Source: Cinnamomum chago (Eukaryota > Streptophyta > Magnoliopsida > Laurales > Lauraceae). Taken from it: a stretch of 64,000 nucleotides of DNA. The notes beneath the pieces were generated by a model. The model was given only the letters and a program-made list of their open reading frames with translations, was not told the origin of the DNA and did no database searches. The stretch lies in contig CP142451.1 in NCBI GenBank assembly GCA_038049695.1, forward strand, positions 65,096,001 to 65,160,000. Direction: 5' to 3'. The translations under genes were made by a program, and so were the position numbers. This document shows positions 21,433 through 33,530 of the stretch, piece by piece (the first letter of the stretch is position 1; each line of letters opens with the position of its first letter).

Positions 21433-23464
21433 TCCGTTCATTTGAGAACGCGATGCTTGAATTCTTAGGCTCCTTTCTAGTTGGTGGCCTATGTTGGGTT
21501 TTGCATCCAAAATAACATGAGATGGGATTTTTGGAAAATTTCTACCTTTGAACTTATTTCCATTCTTTCTCATTTCAAAAAAAAAAAAAAAATTTTTGAA
21601 TTCTATTTTTTGGATTCAATTTTGAGAAACTTTGATCCTCTCCTCCTTGAACTTGATAACTCACAGAAATGTTCGTAGCTATTGTTCTTATCGGGGAATG
21701 GGCCATCTTTTCTCTTTGATGAGTCCAATAGGGATTTAAAAAAAAAAAACTCTTAAAAAAAAAAACCTCCTTCAAATTTTTTTTTGGAATCAAATTTTGA
21801 AAAAGTTTGGTCCCCTCCTTTTTGGATTTAGCGCTCGCAGAAATGTTTGAGCCCTTATTCGGATTGGGACACTGTTCGTTCTCTTCGATGAATCCATTAA
21901 AAAAAATCAATTTTTTTTTTCAAAACCCACTAAGGTTGCATCAATTGCATTCTTTGACCAAAGTGGATCTAAAAAAAGCCTTGTCCAGAGTGTGGAGACA
22001 GTTAGACTATTCGAGGCAAGGGTCTTCCAAACGGGTTCATTAAGTAATCCTACCCTTATCTGGGGGCTGATTTATCTACTAAGGTTTCATAAGATCGAAT
22101 TGAAAACCTATGTGCTCTTTTAAAAAAAAAAACAAAAAAGAATTTAAAAAAAAACCTAAAAAAACCGACATTTTTGGGGTTACATCTGAGAAATCTTGGT
22201 TCCTTCCCTTTCAGATAAAAGATTGCGGAAATTGCTTGTAGCTTGCGTTCGAATTGGAATACCATTTGCTCTCTTTTATGAATCCGATTTTGACTTTTCA
22301 AAAAATCCCATCTCGTGTCTATTCCAAGGATGCGATTTGCAACATTTGTGCCTAACGGTGCTAGTACGCCCTTTCGGGTCTACTGTATTCGCAACCGACA
22401 CATTTGTATCTCCAACCTTATATCATCTTACCTCGAGTGAGCCCCGCTTCTCGGTAATTTGAATTAAGGTCCACAATTGCTTCTAGCAGTCACTGGAACG
22501 CTCGTTCTGAGCCTCCTGTACTTGCATTCAGAACAAATGTATCCTCTATGGATTTTGCCTTCTTCACCTCGCTTGGACTGGGACATGTTCCCTTGAGCGG
22601 TTTTAAAAGACAAAACCATAGTTCTTTCCCATTTATGATCACTATATTCTTGTGATTACTAATGGACGTGATGTTGTTTCAGAAGTTTTCCAAAGCTAAC
22701 AAGGGTAGCTTCTTGAGAACAAGTACCAGCTCATGCTCTAGGAGAAGCAGAACAAGCGCACTCATAAGCGCCCTGCTAGCTGCCGAAGCGTCATCTCCCT
22801 CGGCAATCTCAGAACACCGGGTCGACCTCTACTCCACAGACTATCATCTTCGGTTCGCTGGGACCGTTCCCACTTCCCGTAGAAGAAACGTACTTGCTAA
22901 GAAACAAAAGACCACCCTGCAACGTGTCACCGCCATGACACCAAGGGCGAACACAAAGAAGTCTGAAGCATGTGGCAACCCTACGAAGCCTCAACCTGCA
23001 TAAAACCAGGTCTACCCTAAGACTTGGTCCCCAAGACCTTCACAAAAACAAAGGAGGTCCCGAGCATCTGCAAAGCCAGCACACATGGCCCCTCTCAAAG
23101 AAAACCAGTTCTATCCTCTTACATACATGAAGGAGGAGAAACCAGTCTCTTGCCTGACAAAGAAGTCAACCCATCATGAGCCGGCTTGCTCCTACGAGCC
23201 AAAAATCAAATCATACATCACAAGGCCTCTGCAAGAACCTGGCAAGGCTTGCACTCTTGCAGTTCGACCCTTTATCTCAACGGGGGCCAAACTCGTAAAA
23301 TTCAAAGCTTCGCTACGACAGTCGAAGGACCGGGTCAAAAAAGAAAGACCCGATCAAATTGCTGCTGTCCATATGGTTGGCAAAGCCAGAAGACGTCAGA
23401 AGTTAGCAACTAATTTCATGTCCGACGACCGGTGACTTGTAGCGTCTCCCAGACATGAAGACAT
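21433..23464 (+). other. G1 leader with degenerate tandem repeats
   Basis: About 2 kb between the primer site and gag. A roughly 175-190-bp unit recurs: TTGGATTCAATTTTGAGAAAC at 21611, TTGGAATCAAATTTTGAAAA at 21784 and a weaker copy near 22170. Each is followed by CGCAGAAATG or similar, with A/T runs between. From about 22660 the base composition becomes coding-like, possibly the remains of the gag N-terminal region, but no domain is recognisable. Long leaders are common in Tat elements. Confidence 0.6.
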
Positions 23465-24835
23465 TTGGAAGAATCTTCTACTCTTTCAGGCCAAGGACAA
23501 TGGAGTAATCCTTTCTCAAGCTCTTCAAGAATGAGCCCCAGCGCAGTTACCAGGACGATCTCCTCATTCGAATCACGGGGGATGAACGTCTTGGCTACAA
23601 ATTCTGAGCCACCTAGCAATCCACCTCCTGATGAAACGACCGCACGCATCCAACAATTGGAGCAAGGTCAGCAGAGGATTGAGGCTCTGATGGAAAATCT
23701 CCTTTTCGCTTTTCAGCGTCAGGAAAACAACCAACCTCCTCCAAATAACGAGGAAAATGCAGAAAACAATGAGTCACACGCTCTTACCAAAAAGGACGTT
23801 GACAATATCCTCGCCAAAGCAAGGGAAGAGGATACACTGAAGGAGCATGGGATCAAGCCACCATATCCCTTATGGATGGACTTGGTCCCGTTTCCTGCAA
23901 AATTCAAGCAACCTACCCTCCAAACATATACGTGGAAAGGTTCAGCCAGACAACACGTCATTCACTTCAAGATCCTGACGGGAGCTATCGCAGATCAAGA
24001 TGCCCTCAAGATCTGTCTCTTTGCAAGTACCCTAAAAGGTACGGCCTTCAATTGGTACTCCACTCTGCCGGAGGACTCCATCCAAAATTGGGCCGTGCTA
24101 GAGACACGCTTTTTGACTCACTTCAAAGGTGAGGATCATCTTGTTACTATGGCACAACTCTGCAGCCTAAAATAGGGAGAGAATGAGTCAACTTACGACT
24201 TCATTCACAAGTGGAAGGCGATGGCATACAAATGCTCCGATGTGCTGCCACAAGCGTCACTGATCAACATCTGCCGTAACAACATGAGAGCAGGGATCCG
24301 CTCCATGATTATTGGCAACAAATCAAAGAACCTGGGAGAATTCTTAGAAGCTTCCATGGAGGCTGAAACGGTGATCAAAGACCTCAATAGTCAGCAGTCA
24401 TCAAAGAAAGAGTCGACTACCATTACGACCTTGAAGCCAAAGAAAAAGGAGGTTCTTAATATGCAAACCAAGTCAGCTCCTCAACAACCAAAGAAATCTG
24501 AAAATAAAGCTGCAGGTAAGAAACCTGAACTCTCTGATGCCTTCAAAGAACGAGTAGAAAAGAAATACCCGTTCGATGAAGATGTTGAATAAATTTTTGA
24601 GGGTCCCATAGCAAATGTTAAACTCACCTTGCCTGAGCCCAAAAGACCGGGAGATGTTGGCAAAACCAATGATCCTCGGTATTGTCCCTACCACCAGATG
24701 ATCTCGCATCCTCTCAACCAATGCTTTGTTGTGAGAGAAAAGATCAATGAGATGTGGAAAAACGGAGTCATCACCTTTGACAAAAACTATGAGTCTACCT
24801 CCGTCAACATGGTGTCGTATGGACAGACTTCCTAG
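23465..24835 (+). pseudogene. gag: G1 gag
   Basis: The structural capsid protein region of a gypsy element. A Gln/Asn-rich coiled N-terminal part (IQQLEQGQQRIEALMENLLF) precedes the retrotransposon gag domain, marked by YTWKGSARQHVIHFK, ASTLKGTAFNWYSTLP and LETRFLTHFK, then SMEAETVIKDL and a Lys/Pro-rich linker. Near the end is a Cys/His segment, YCPYHQMISHPLNQC, the kind of zinc-binding motif seen in Tat gag proteins. Gag would coat the genomic RNA in cytoplasmic particles. It is followed by the protease region. The copy is broken. Confidence 0.85.
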
Positions 24836-26505
24836 TCACCAAAGGAAAAGACCACCACTTCCTTCAAGGTGATAAAGATGACTCAAACATCCCAAGAGTT
24901 GGTTCCTTATCCAACATCAGACGGACAACCCATATGGGTGCATCCCGATCTCCTTGAAGATGAAAATTGGGAGATCGTCAAAACAAAGCCTACCGCTCAA
25001 CAGTGAAGGCAAGCCAAGAGACAACTCCGCAAGCTCAAACAACGGGAGAAAGCTCAACCAAAGCAAGAAGTCCCTGAAAAGGCAGAGACCTCTTCCACTG
25101 CTTTGCTGGGGGCAACAGAAGAATCCAAGGCTTCAAAGATGGTAAGAAAATTCACCCTTGGTGATTTCATGCCACCTCAATTCAGAAATGAAACCGCTCA
25201 AGGGGCATCATACTCTTGCAATTCGGTAATTGGATTCTCCATGGATGGATACGAGTCCAGTGATACCACCAGTGACACCGACGAGTGGGAGGAATCCCTT
25301 GAAACAGGAGAATACCTCTCCGACGAAGAATGGATCCCCGAATCTCATCTTATGCCGGTAATCTGGTATAACCCATATCAGCAACAAGGATCATGGTTTG
25401 ATGATGAAGAAGACCAAGAGCCTGTTCAAGAAAATCATGTTGACTCAGTACCCTTCAACGCTCTAGTGGAACCCAATCGTGTTGAACCACAAGGGGCAGA
25501 CGAAGAAGAAGATTTGGCTCCCATGCCTGATCTTGAAGAGTATGCAAGGGTCTCACAACGCCTTGCCTTACAACAAGAGCAAGATCTTTGCGATTAAACC
25601 CGGAACCGGAAGTCCCTGAAAATCAATAGGTACCTCCTCCCTCAACTCCTGAAAATGGAGAAAACTGTTGGATAGAAGATCCTCTCACATCCGATGATGA
25701 GCCCGACTCCCAACAGTCCACTTTGGGGGGATCTCCTATCAGGGCAACTTGCAATGCGATAGCTCAGGATGATAGTGCCTCTGAAGCATCCTCTATCGAA
25801 GACACGTACTCACCGGTTACACCTGATAGTATATCTTCCGGAGCTACATTTTCTTAGGTGACTTCCACTGAGATAACGCCTTCTCAGCCTTCGTCCCGTG
25901 AAACCGTGACATCACAACTCACAGCTCTTCCGACTGATCATCCTGAAGAAACTTCAGCTGAGGGCGACCTGGTCAATTGGTCCCAGATACCTGACCTCAT
26001 AGGAGATGTCTGGACCGACAAATTACTCAATGAAGGAGAAAAGTTGCTGGATGCTGTTTAGGACTTGTTCCCGGAAAATGCTCCATGTAACGCAATCACT
26101 GAGGATGGTGACTCTGCTGCAGACACATCTTCAGCAAATGAGAAGGATCCACCCTTGGATCCCAAGGACGATCTTCCAAATGAAGACCCTTCTAAAGAAG
26201 CTCTTGAAGTTACTAGAGGTACCCGTTCTGGCCGGGATTACCACAAAAATTACAACCAATCTTCTTCTTCTTATGTAAATCCTTCGGGAAAAGATGTTGT
26301 AAACGCCCCAAGTGGCAACAGTAATGAACATGCAGGCTCGAAGGAGGCTTTCAAGTACGACTTGATTGAGCACTTTAAACACATACCTGCACGACTGCAT
26401 ATCCTTGACTTATTACAAATGTCTCCACACACTCGTGATAATCTCATTTCAGAGTTGCAAAGGCTAAACGCTGATGTCGACAAACATGCCCCACAAGTCC
26501 AATAA
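24836..26505 (+). pseudogene. G1 gag-protease linker, acidic low-complexity region
   Basis: Coding-like sequence without a recognised domain. It includes an open stretch at 25103-25597 very rich in Asp/Glu (SSDTTSDTDEWEESLETGEY) and others at 25858-26061 and 26065-26505. One carries TRSGRDYHKNY, and a Tyr/Asn-rich tail follows. It links gag to protease as in other long Tat polyproteins. The function is unknown. The region is broken. Confidence 0.6.
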
Positions 26506-26511
26506 ATTGAA

Positions 26512-27108
26512 ATGAACTATAGGGCCAAAAAATCAAATACTTCCTCAAAGGGAGAAAAGAAGAAAACAGAGGGACCAGGCATTGAATGCCTCTCGGTTCA
26601 AAAAGCAGCAAGTGCAACCATCGCCTTCGATAAGGATGACCTCTTGTTAGGCAAGACAAAGCACAACCGACCCCTGTACTTCACAGGGTACATCAAAGAA
26701 ATGCCGATACACAGAATCTAGATCGACCTAGGTTCTGCACTCAATCTCATCTCTACTTCGGCACTTGAAGAGCTGGGCATCCCACCTAGCAAGCTGAGTC
26801 ACACGTCTGTATCCATCTTTGGGTACATTGGGAGTGCTCAAAGGCCTATCGGCAAAATCAGGTTCAAGTTGCAAATCGGTGATCTTATCTCTGAAGTCAT
26901 TGTGTATGCAATAAGAACCCTTTCACGCTACAACATCCTTCTTGGACGCCCCTGGATACACGATAATGGTGTTGTCCCTTCAACTCTACATCAATGCATC
27001 AAGTTCGTCGGCAACGACGGCTTGATACATCGAGTGTTTGCAGACAAAAAGCCCTTCAAAGGCAAAGAAGTCCATTTTGCAGATGCTCAGATGTACAAAG
27101 ATGAATAA
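26512..27108 (+). pseudogene. pro: G1 aspartic protease region
   Basis: Recognised by the retropepsin pattern around LGSALNLISTSALEELGIP (about 26730-26790) and the very typical gypsy stretch SRYNILLGRPWIHDNGVVPS about 60 residues later. The protease would cut the Gag-Pol precursor. It is followed by the G-patch-like segment and then RT. The copy is broken. Confidence 0.8.
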
Positions 27109-27183
27109 AAAGGAAAGGAGGAAGAAATAACACCCTTTGCTGAAAATCTTCAGAAAGATAAAGGCAAAACTCCTCGGCGATCA

Positions 27184-28122
27184 TTGGAAGAAAACAAACA
27201 TTCCTGCAAATCGAAAGAGAACAATCCTTCTCCCTTCATTGTCTCCCTCAAATCTTCAAAGCCTTTGGTCATAACAACCATAGCAAAGAAGACAAAACAA
27301 AAGTCTGGGGGCAAGTTTGTTGTCTCCTTCGTGTCTATCATGCAAAACACGGATTCAGAGTCAGAGTCAGAAGACGACACACCGTCAAGCCAAGCCGACA
27401 CTCAGCAAATTCAGCCTGCTTTACCTCTAATAGAGACACCTGCTGAAGTAGAAGATCCTATGTCTGCTTCCTTCGTTGTTCCGGCAACTTTAGCCGAAGA
27501 GAAGCCAATCTTCTTCCACAGATCAGAAGCTTCTTCATCAAATTCCATGCTTGAACCTTTCCAAAACGAAGGTATACCTCAACTATTTCTATATAGTCCT
27601 ATGGCACAAGCTATTATGAAGAAAATGGGTTATGACACTCAAAACCCAGTCGGTCTGGGGCAAGGTCGCAGTATTCTCACACCATTGGAACCCGCGTTAA
27701 CCAAAGGTCAATTGAAAGATTGGAGACTCTACGGTCATGTAAAGAAATCTTCACATGGATTGGGGTATGATCCCGACACTCCCATGAGACAGTTAACACA
27801 AATGTTGAGGAGTCGATTTGTCGACAAAGCCTCAACATCTCATGTCCTTGAAGACATCAATTTCCCCGAATATCTTTTTGAAGAGTCAACCGTCAAGGAT
27901 CCAGTAAGCTCTACCAATTCGTATGATTTCTCTAATGATGAAGACGAATTGTCCGGTGATAAAGACATGTGGCGTTCTGACCTAGAAAAACCATTGTCTC
28001 CAAAAGAAGTACCTTACTTCGACCCAATTTCAACAGGTGATTGGGACCATCTCATAGCAAGCCTAGAGAAGATCACCGATCCTGAAGACCCATGGCCAGA
28101 AACAAAGCCTTGGTCTGAAAAT
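27184..28122 (+). pseudogene. G1 protease-RT linker with G-patch-like segment
   Basis: An open stretch of about 310 residues. Residues about 140-160 read SPMAQAIMKKMGYDTQNPVG, then LGQGRSI, which fits a G-patch: a hydrophobic start, MGY, then spaced glycines. A second short GLGYDPDTPM follows. G-patches are glycine-rich RNA-binding or helicase-activating motifs, known at the Gag-Pol protease end of betaretroviruses and in some plant Tat elements. The rest is acidic and Ser-rich. It ends where solo LTR S3 inserted. Confidence 0.65.
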
Positions 28123-28500
28123 TGTTAGGGATTGTGTAGATTGCAATTTGATGGATGCATTATCATTCTAGCATCATTTGAATTACACACTTATGCATTG
28201 ATTTAAGAAATCTTGAAATCTTGTTTTAAACATGCATTGTTTTTAAGAGTTGTAAAAGTATTGATTTATGCATGTTTTGTTTTTAATCTTGGATGCATTT
28301 GTTTTTTAAAAGAGTTTTTTAGAAATCAAGCAAGCCTTTGGTTTTAAAGTTTTGAATCATTTTAGGCTTTCTATGTTTCATGTTTTAAAAACCCTTAGAA
28401 TGTTTTAAAACATGTTTTTCAAGCTTGATTTAATAGCCCAAAAAGTTCCCCCAAGAAAAACCTTCAAATATGCTCTTTTGGGGAATTTTTGGTCCCAGAA

Positions 28501-28628
28501 GGTCAACCTGCCTGTGTGGCCGGTCGACCGGGCCAGGGACCCGGGTCGACTGGGTCCTGAAGCTCCAACGGTCTGATTTCTAGCTGTTGTGAGTACCAGG
28601 TCAACCCGGCCATGTTTCCAGGTCGACC
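28501..28628. promoter_or_regulatory. Palindrome array GGTCGACC/GGTCAACC in S3
   Basis: Copies at 28501, 28522, 28544, 28599 and 28621, with local steps of 21, 22 and 22 bp. The array ends about 30 bp before a TATA-like TTTAAAAT. Spelling varies between GGTCGACC, GGTCAACC and GGTCGACT. Confidence 0.75.
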
Positions 28629-28849
28629 GGGGACTAGCCGTTGGGCATTTTTTTGGTTTAAAATGAAGTTTATTCCTTTGCCAAAGTTAGAGATTTTAAG
28701 GCCCTCCTTGAGGGGTTTTGAGGCAAATCAAAGGGAAATGAACTAAGGGATGAAGGGGATCATTAGGAAAGCTAAAGCTTGGATTAATGAGTTAAACCAC
28801 CAAGTAAGCTCTACTTTCCTTAACCATATGTTGTCATGCTTTGTTTTAT

Positions 28850-29460
28850 TTTTGGTAAATCTTTTCTAGCATGATAAACTATGTATGGGGTGTTGTGTCC
28901 TTAACATGTTTTATGTTTTGAGTTGATTTATTGTTTTGGATGCATCACCATTTGATTCAATCCAAGTAGTACTTTATTTTTGGTAAATCTAAGTAGATCA
29001 TGTTAATGAAAGAATCTTTGAAATTATATGTAACATGATTCCTATACTTGGTTGAATCTTTGGTTGTTGTTTTTCATCATAAGAAAATCATTTTCAAATA
29101 TATCTTATGTTTTGGATTCAACATGTTTACAAATCATATGTTTTCATGTTTTGCTCTAATGATTGGTAAATCCTTTCTAGCATGATAAACTATGATTTGT
29201 TGTGTCCTTAACTTATTTTATGTTTTGAATTGATCTATTGTTTTGGATGCATCACCATTTGATTCAATCCAAGTAGTACTTTATTTGGTAAATCTAAGTA
29301 GATCATGTTAATGAAAGAATCTTTGAAATTATATGTAACATGATTCATATACTTGATTGAATCTTTGGTTTTTGTTTTTCATCATAAGAAAATCTCTTTC
29401 AAATGTATCTTATGTTTTGGATTCAACAAACTTTACAAATCATATGTATTATTGGTTTAA
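28850..29460 (+). repeat. About 310-bp direct duplication in S3
   Basis: AGCATGATAAACTATG at 28868 recurs at 29178, and the following sequence (GGATGCATCACCATTTGATT, TAGATCATGTTAATGAAAG and more) is repeated in the same order. High similarity points to a duplication inside this LTR lineage, not an ancient repeat. Confidence 0.8.
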
Positions 29461-30303
29461 AGTTTCACAACTTGCCTTACTTTGATAGGTATATCATTTT
29501 CAAGTTGTATTTATAATTACATATGATTTTTCCCCTAATTTTAATCAAATCTATTTTTATGTTTTGAGCTACATTGTTGATTTGATTGACATCCCTATGC
29601 ATCACATGTTTAGAGCTAATTAATTTCATACAACTTGTGAATCTTTGATATCATTAACAAGTTGTTACTTTTAACATGTGATTTGCATTCCTTCCTCAAT
29701 CATAAATGTTTTTATGAGCTAAAACTTTCAAAAGCCTTAGGCATACATTTATGAGCTTTCATTTTCAAAATGATTGAGGACATCATACACACATCATGAG
29801 CATACATCTTTGCATTCATTTAGTGTGTGTGTGAGTTAGCTTTACACTTCCATATCCGCCTAATTAAGAGGCATTGTAATAAGCTTAATTGAATCTCCAT
29901 CAAGTGTATTATAGACACTAATTAGAGAGATAACCAACCTTGCGGTTGAAGAGGTTATTGCTTAGCCTTGAAAAGCATAATGTAAAGGTTATTGCTTAGC
30001 CTTGAAAAACATAATTGTAAAGGTTATTGCTTAGCCTATTGAAAAGCATAAATAGTGGAAATCCGGTGGGGTGTTGGATCACAAGCCGGTAGTGGATGTA
30101 GGCATTGAGGCCGAACCACTATAAATCCTTGTGTGATGGTGCTTGCTTTGTGGTGATTGTTTTCATTAAGCTTCCGCATTTTGTTTGATAATCATCACTT
30201 ATGACTAGTTTGTTTTAAAGAAGTTAAAATTGATTAAAATTGGTCATAAATGGAGCTCACCCTATTCACCCCCCCTCTAGGGTTCGGATCCCCGAACTTT
30301 ACA

Positions 30304-31080
30304 AAAATATCCTTGAAACTCCAGAAGGTTTCGTTGAGTTGGAAGCCTCCGAAAATATTGTGGAGGAACCACCATCGAACCCTCCAACAGAAGATCATGT
30401 TCAAAAGATAGACTTGGGAACACCATATAACCTACATCCTGTATTCATAAGCAAGAATATAAAGGATGATGAGTTACCCGAGTCTATCTTTGTTCTTCGT
30501 GAATTTGTTGATTGTTTTGCATGGTCTTATGCTGAATTTCCTGGCTTAGACCCCAAGATAGCGGTCCATAAACTTAATCTGCAAAAAGATATCAAGACTG
30601 TGAAACAAGGCCAAAGAAGATTTCGTCCAGACGTGATGGGAAAAATTGAAAAAGAAGTTCAAAAACTCAAAAGTGTTGGCTTCATCCGTGAAGAACAACA
30701 TCATGAATGGTTGGCTAACATCGTCCCCGTGACAAAGAAAAATGGGCAGATCAGGGTCTGTATTAATTATAGAGACCTAAATGGCGCTTACCCCAAAGAA
30801 GAGTTCCCGCTCCCCATACCAGAGGTGATGATTGACAACACCTGTGGGTTTGAGCGAATGACATTCATGGATGGATTCTCTGGCTACAATCAGATGAAGA
30901 TGCATCCTGAAGATGAAAAACACAGATCATTTCGGACCCCATTTGGCGTGTATTACTACACTGTCATGCCATTTGGTCTAAAAAATACTGGTGCCACATA
31001 TCAGAGGGCTATGATAAAGATATTCCAAGATATACAGCACAAGACGGTCGAATGTTACGTTGATGACCTCGTCGTCAAAG
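30304..31080 (+). pseudogene. pol: G1 reverse transcriptase
   Basis: Gypsy RT with landmarks in order: QRRFRPDVMGKIEKEVQKL, GFIREEQHHEWLANIVPVTK, GQIRVCINYRDLNGAYPKEE (fingers/palm), FMDGFSGYNQMKMHPED (first catalytic Asp), FRTPFGVYYYTVMPFGLKN, and the active-site box ECYVDDLVVK. It copies the genomic RNA into DNA in the particle. The N-terminal part (about 30304-30550) has FVDCFAWSYAEFPGLDP, typical of plant gypsy elements. The copy is broken. Confidence 0.88.
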
Positions 31081-31521
31081 AAGGGAGAAAAAGCTGCTCT
31101 ATACTACCTCAGCCGTATGCTGGTAGGTGCAGAGCATCGCTACTCTTCAGTTGAGAAAGAATGCCTTGCAGTGATGTTCGCCGTACAAAAGCTACGTCTC
31201 TACCTTCTTTCGAACACAGTCTACCTGATTTCGAGGATCAACCTCTTAAAAGTCCAGGTCACAAAAGCAGGTTCTCTCAATGCCCGACTGGCAAAATGGT
31301 CCATCCTCCTATCACAATTTGATATTAGGTATTTACCACAAAAGGCAATCAAAGGCCAAGCTCTAGCAGATTTCCTCGCAGAGCATCTATTGCCTAAAGA
31401 TTCCTCACTCAGAGATGATCTCCCATACGAACCTGTTTACAACGTGGAGACTTTCTCACCAAATGCCTCCTGGGACATGTACTTTGACGGTGCAACCAGG
31501 ACAAATGAAAAAAGAAAGTTG
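31081..31521 (+). pseudogene. pol: G1 RNase H and start of second RNase H
   Basis: The retroviral-type RNase H is marked by AALYYLSRMLVGAEHRYSSV, EKECLAVMFAVQKLRLYLL and FDIRYLPQKAIKGQALADFL. A second RNase H starts at WDMYFDGATRTNE, the first-Asp motif of the archaeal-like domain specific to the Tat lineage. Solo LTR S4 then interrupts. The region is broken. Confidence 0.8.
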
Positions 31522-33530
31522 TGAAAGTTCATGCTATACTGATCTGAACTTGGACATGGCTGATTTGGTTTTTCAAGTTTTTAAAACAAGAACACAGATC
31601 TGATTTTCCAGCCATGAAACATGCATAAAAACTCCATGAAATCATGATCAAAATGTGTATAATGCAAGGAGATGATAGAGGACTAATACCTTGAAGATAT
31701 GAATGGCTCAAATCTCTGAAAAGAAAGACTTCAAAGTTCTGATCTCAGCCTGCAACCAGCAATACAAGTTGCAGAAATTTTCTGCAGTAGCTTCTCCTTT
31801 GATCTTCTCTTCTATTCCACTACCCAATCAGATTGGCTTTGATTGTGGGATCAAAATATGGTTTCCTAGATGGGTTTTCTGAACTTACAATTTGTGGCAA
31901 AAGTCCAGCACCTGATCTCCTCTCTCCAATGAAGAAGAAGACTGCTGGGCGTGGGTTTCTCTCTTGCTCTCTTGGGTGGCCAATGGAGCTCCTATGTGTT
32001 TCACGCCTAGGGTAGAATTCCAGCACTTGTTGCTTCCTTAGGGTTGTATTCCCATGCTTGTTCCACGCCTAGGGTATGGTGTGGGATATATATAAATGGT
32101 TCACATTCCTCTTTAGAGTTCTATCTAATAGGAAAGGCCATCCCATAAAATAAGCAACTAGCCACCAAAGTAGTGCAACACTTTCTAATTAACGATACTA
32201 AAATTTAGTAAACTTTAATTATAGAAATTCTTACCCAAAGAGGAGTTCTTCCTTCCAAGTAAAGATACCTAGTTAAACTTGGAAACCTCACACAAGGGGC
32301 TCCCCACATGGCTGGCCCACAAGATTGATAAACACACCATGGCCCACTAGTTAATAATTTAGCTAGAGTTAAATTCATGTATGCCATCAAAAGCCTATTT
32401 GAATTTAAACTCAAAATTATTCTTCCACAAAATTAACTCAACCACATATCATCTAATTAAATTAGGAAACCATGCCAATATAGGAAGGTGGCTAGAAGAG
32501 GGACCAAAAGACATATTTGCCCTTGGCTCCCAAAATGACCAAAATGTCCATGCTAACCCCATAACAACATTAAGATCATTTTAACCCTAACTCATTCCAC
32601 TAAAGAGTTATGGTTGCACTCCAGGGACAATATTAAATATGAATTAAGCTCGTCAGGAAAAGACATTTGTCTTCGACCTACCAAGTGAAATGACCAAAAT
32701 GCCCCTCTATGTAACATCCATAATCAAGTAGGTTAACCGATGTACTATCTACCTTCTTGATTACATCTCATCCTTAGAACATCATACCCTTGACTTAATC
32801 ATCATCCGGATATCATTCTCTTGATCCAGGGAGCGACCCACAAGTTCAATATCCATATGGAACATCCATATACTAAGATCTTAGATTCTGATGATTAATC
32901 GGATAATTCTAAGGGGACGATCATTCCATCACACGATGGCATAGATTCCATATTGCATTTGCACGTCCCAACTAATCAAGCCCGAGCACCCAAAACACAG
33001 AGCTGTTGACCCATGAACAGGATCTCACCCATAGTGAATTAAAGCACAAGAACTTGACTTCGTCAGTTCATCCACAAATGCTCAAGATTAAGAGCACTGG
33101 TCACTCAGTAGCAAGAGGTGATTTGATCTCTCTCAGTGATAGTACTATTTTAGAGATCACACCTACAAGTGGTCTTGTTCAATGCATGACACATGAACTA
33201 ATGAGATAAATCCGGAAAGGCCTCCGTGACTAAGGTAAGTCACCCTGAATACAGGAGAGTATCTCATTATAACTTATACCAAGATGAAGTACCCAACTCC
33301 ATCTCTCAGTTACGAACACGTTTATTGTTTCAAGTGTCCATGACTCAGACCTTACTGTGTGTAGCCACTACACACCTAAGTCATTTACTAGAGAACAATG
33401 GGCCTTACACAACCATACATATACACAAGTAATATGAGAAAGATGTCATTCTATTAAATAACCAATAAATATCCAGTAACAGAGATGTGAGTGCAGTCAG
33501 TGGGCTTTAGGGCATACACCAATCCCAACA
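31522..33530 (-). mobile_element. Solo LTR S4, copia-type, TSD AGTTG
   Basis: On the minus strand it starts TGTTGGGATTGGTGTATGCC and ends CATGAACTTTCA, flanked by AGTTG at 31517-31521 and 33531-33535. It is 2009 bp. The TGTTGGGATTGGTG... start is typical of plant copia LTRs. It has no phased palindrome array that I can see, unlike the other long LTRs here. It interrupts the second RNase H of G1. No coding sense. Confidence 0.88.

Larger units (their letters stand above)
28123..30303 (+). mobile_element. Solo LTR S3, Sirevirus-like copia, TSD AAAAT
   Basis: It starts TGTTAGGGATTGTG and ends CGAACTTTACA, flanked by AAAAT at 28118-28122 and 30304-30308. At 2181 bp it is longer than its relatives S1 and S6 (1915 bp) because of an internal direct duplication of about 310 bp. 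It carries the palindrome array at 28501-28628, the 40-bp repeat GGTTATTGCTTAGCC (29945-30050), GGCCGAACCACTATAAAT and a C tract near the 3' end. It sits between the protease and RT parts of G1. Confidence 0.92.
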
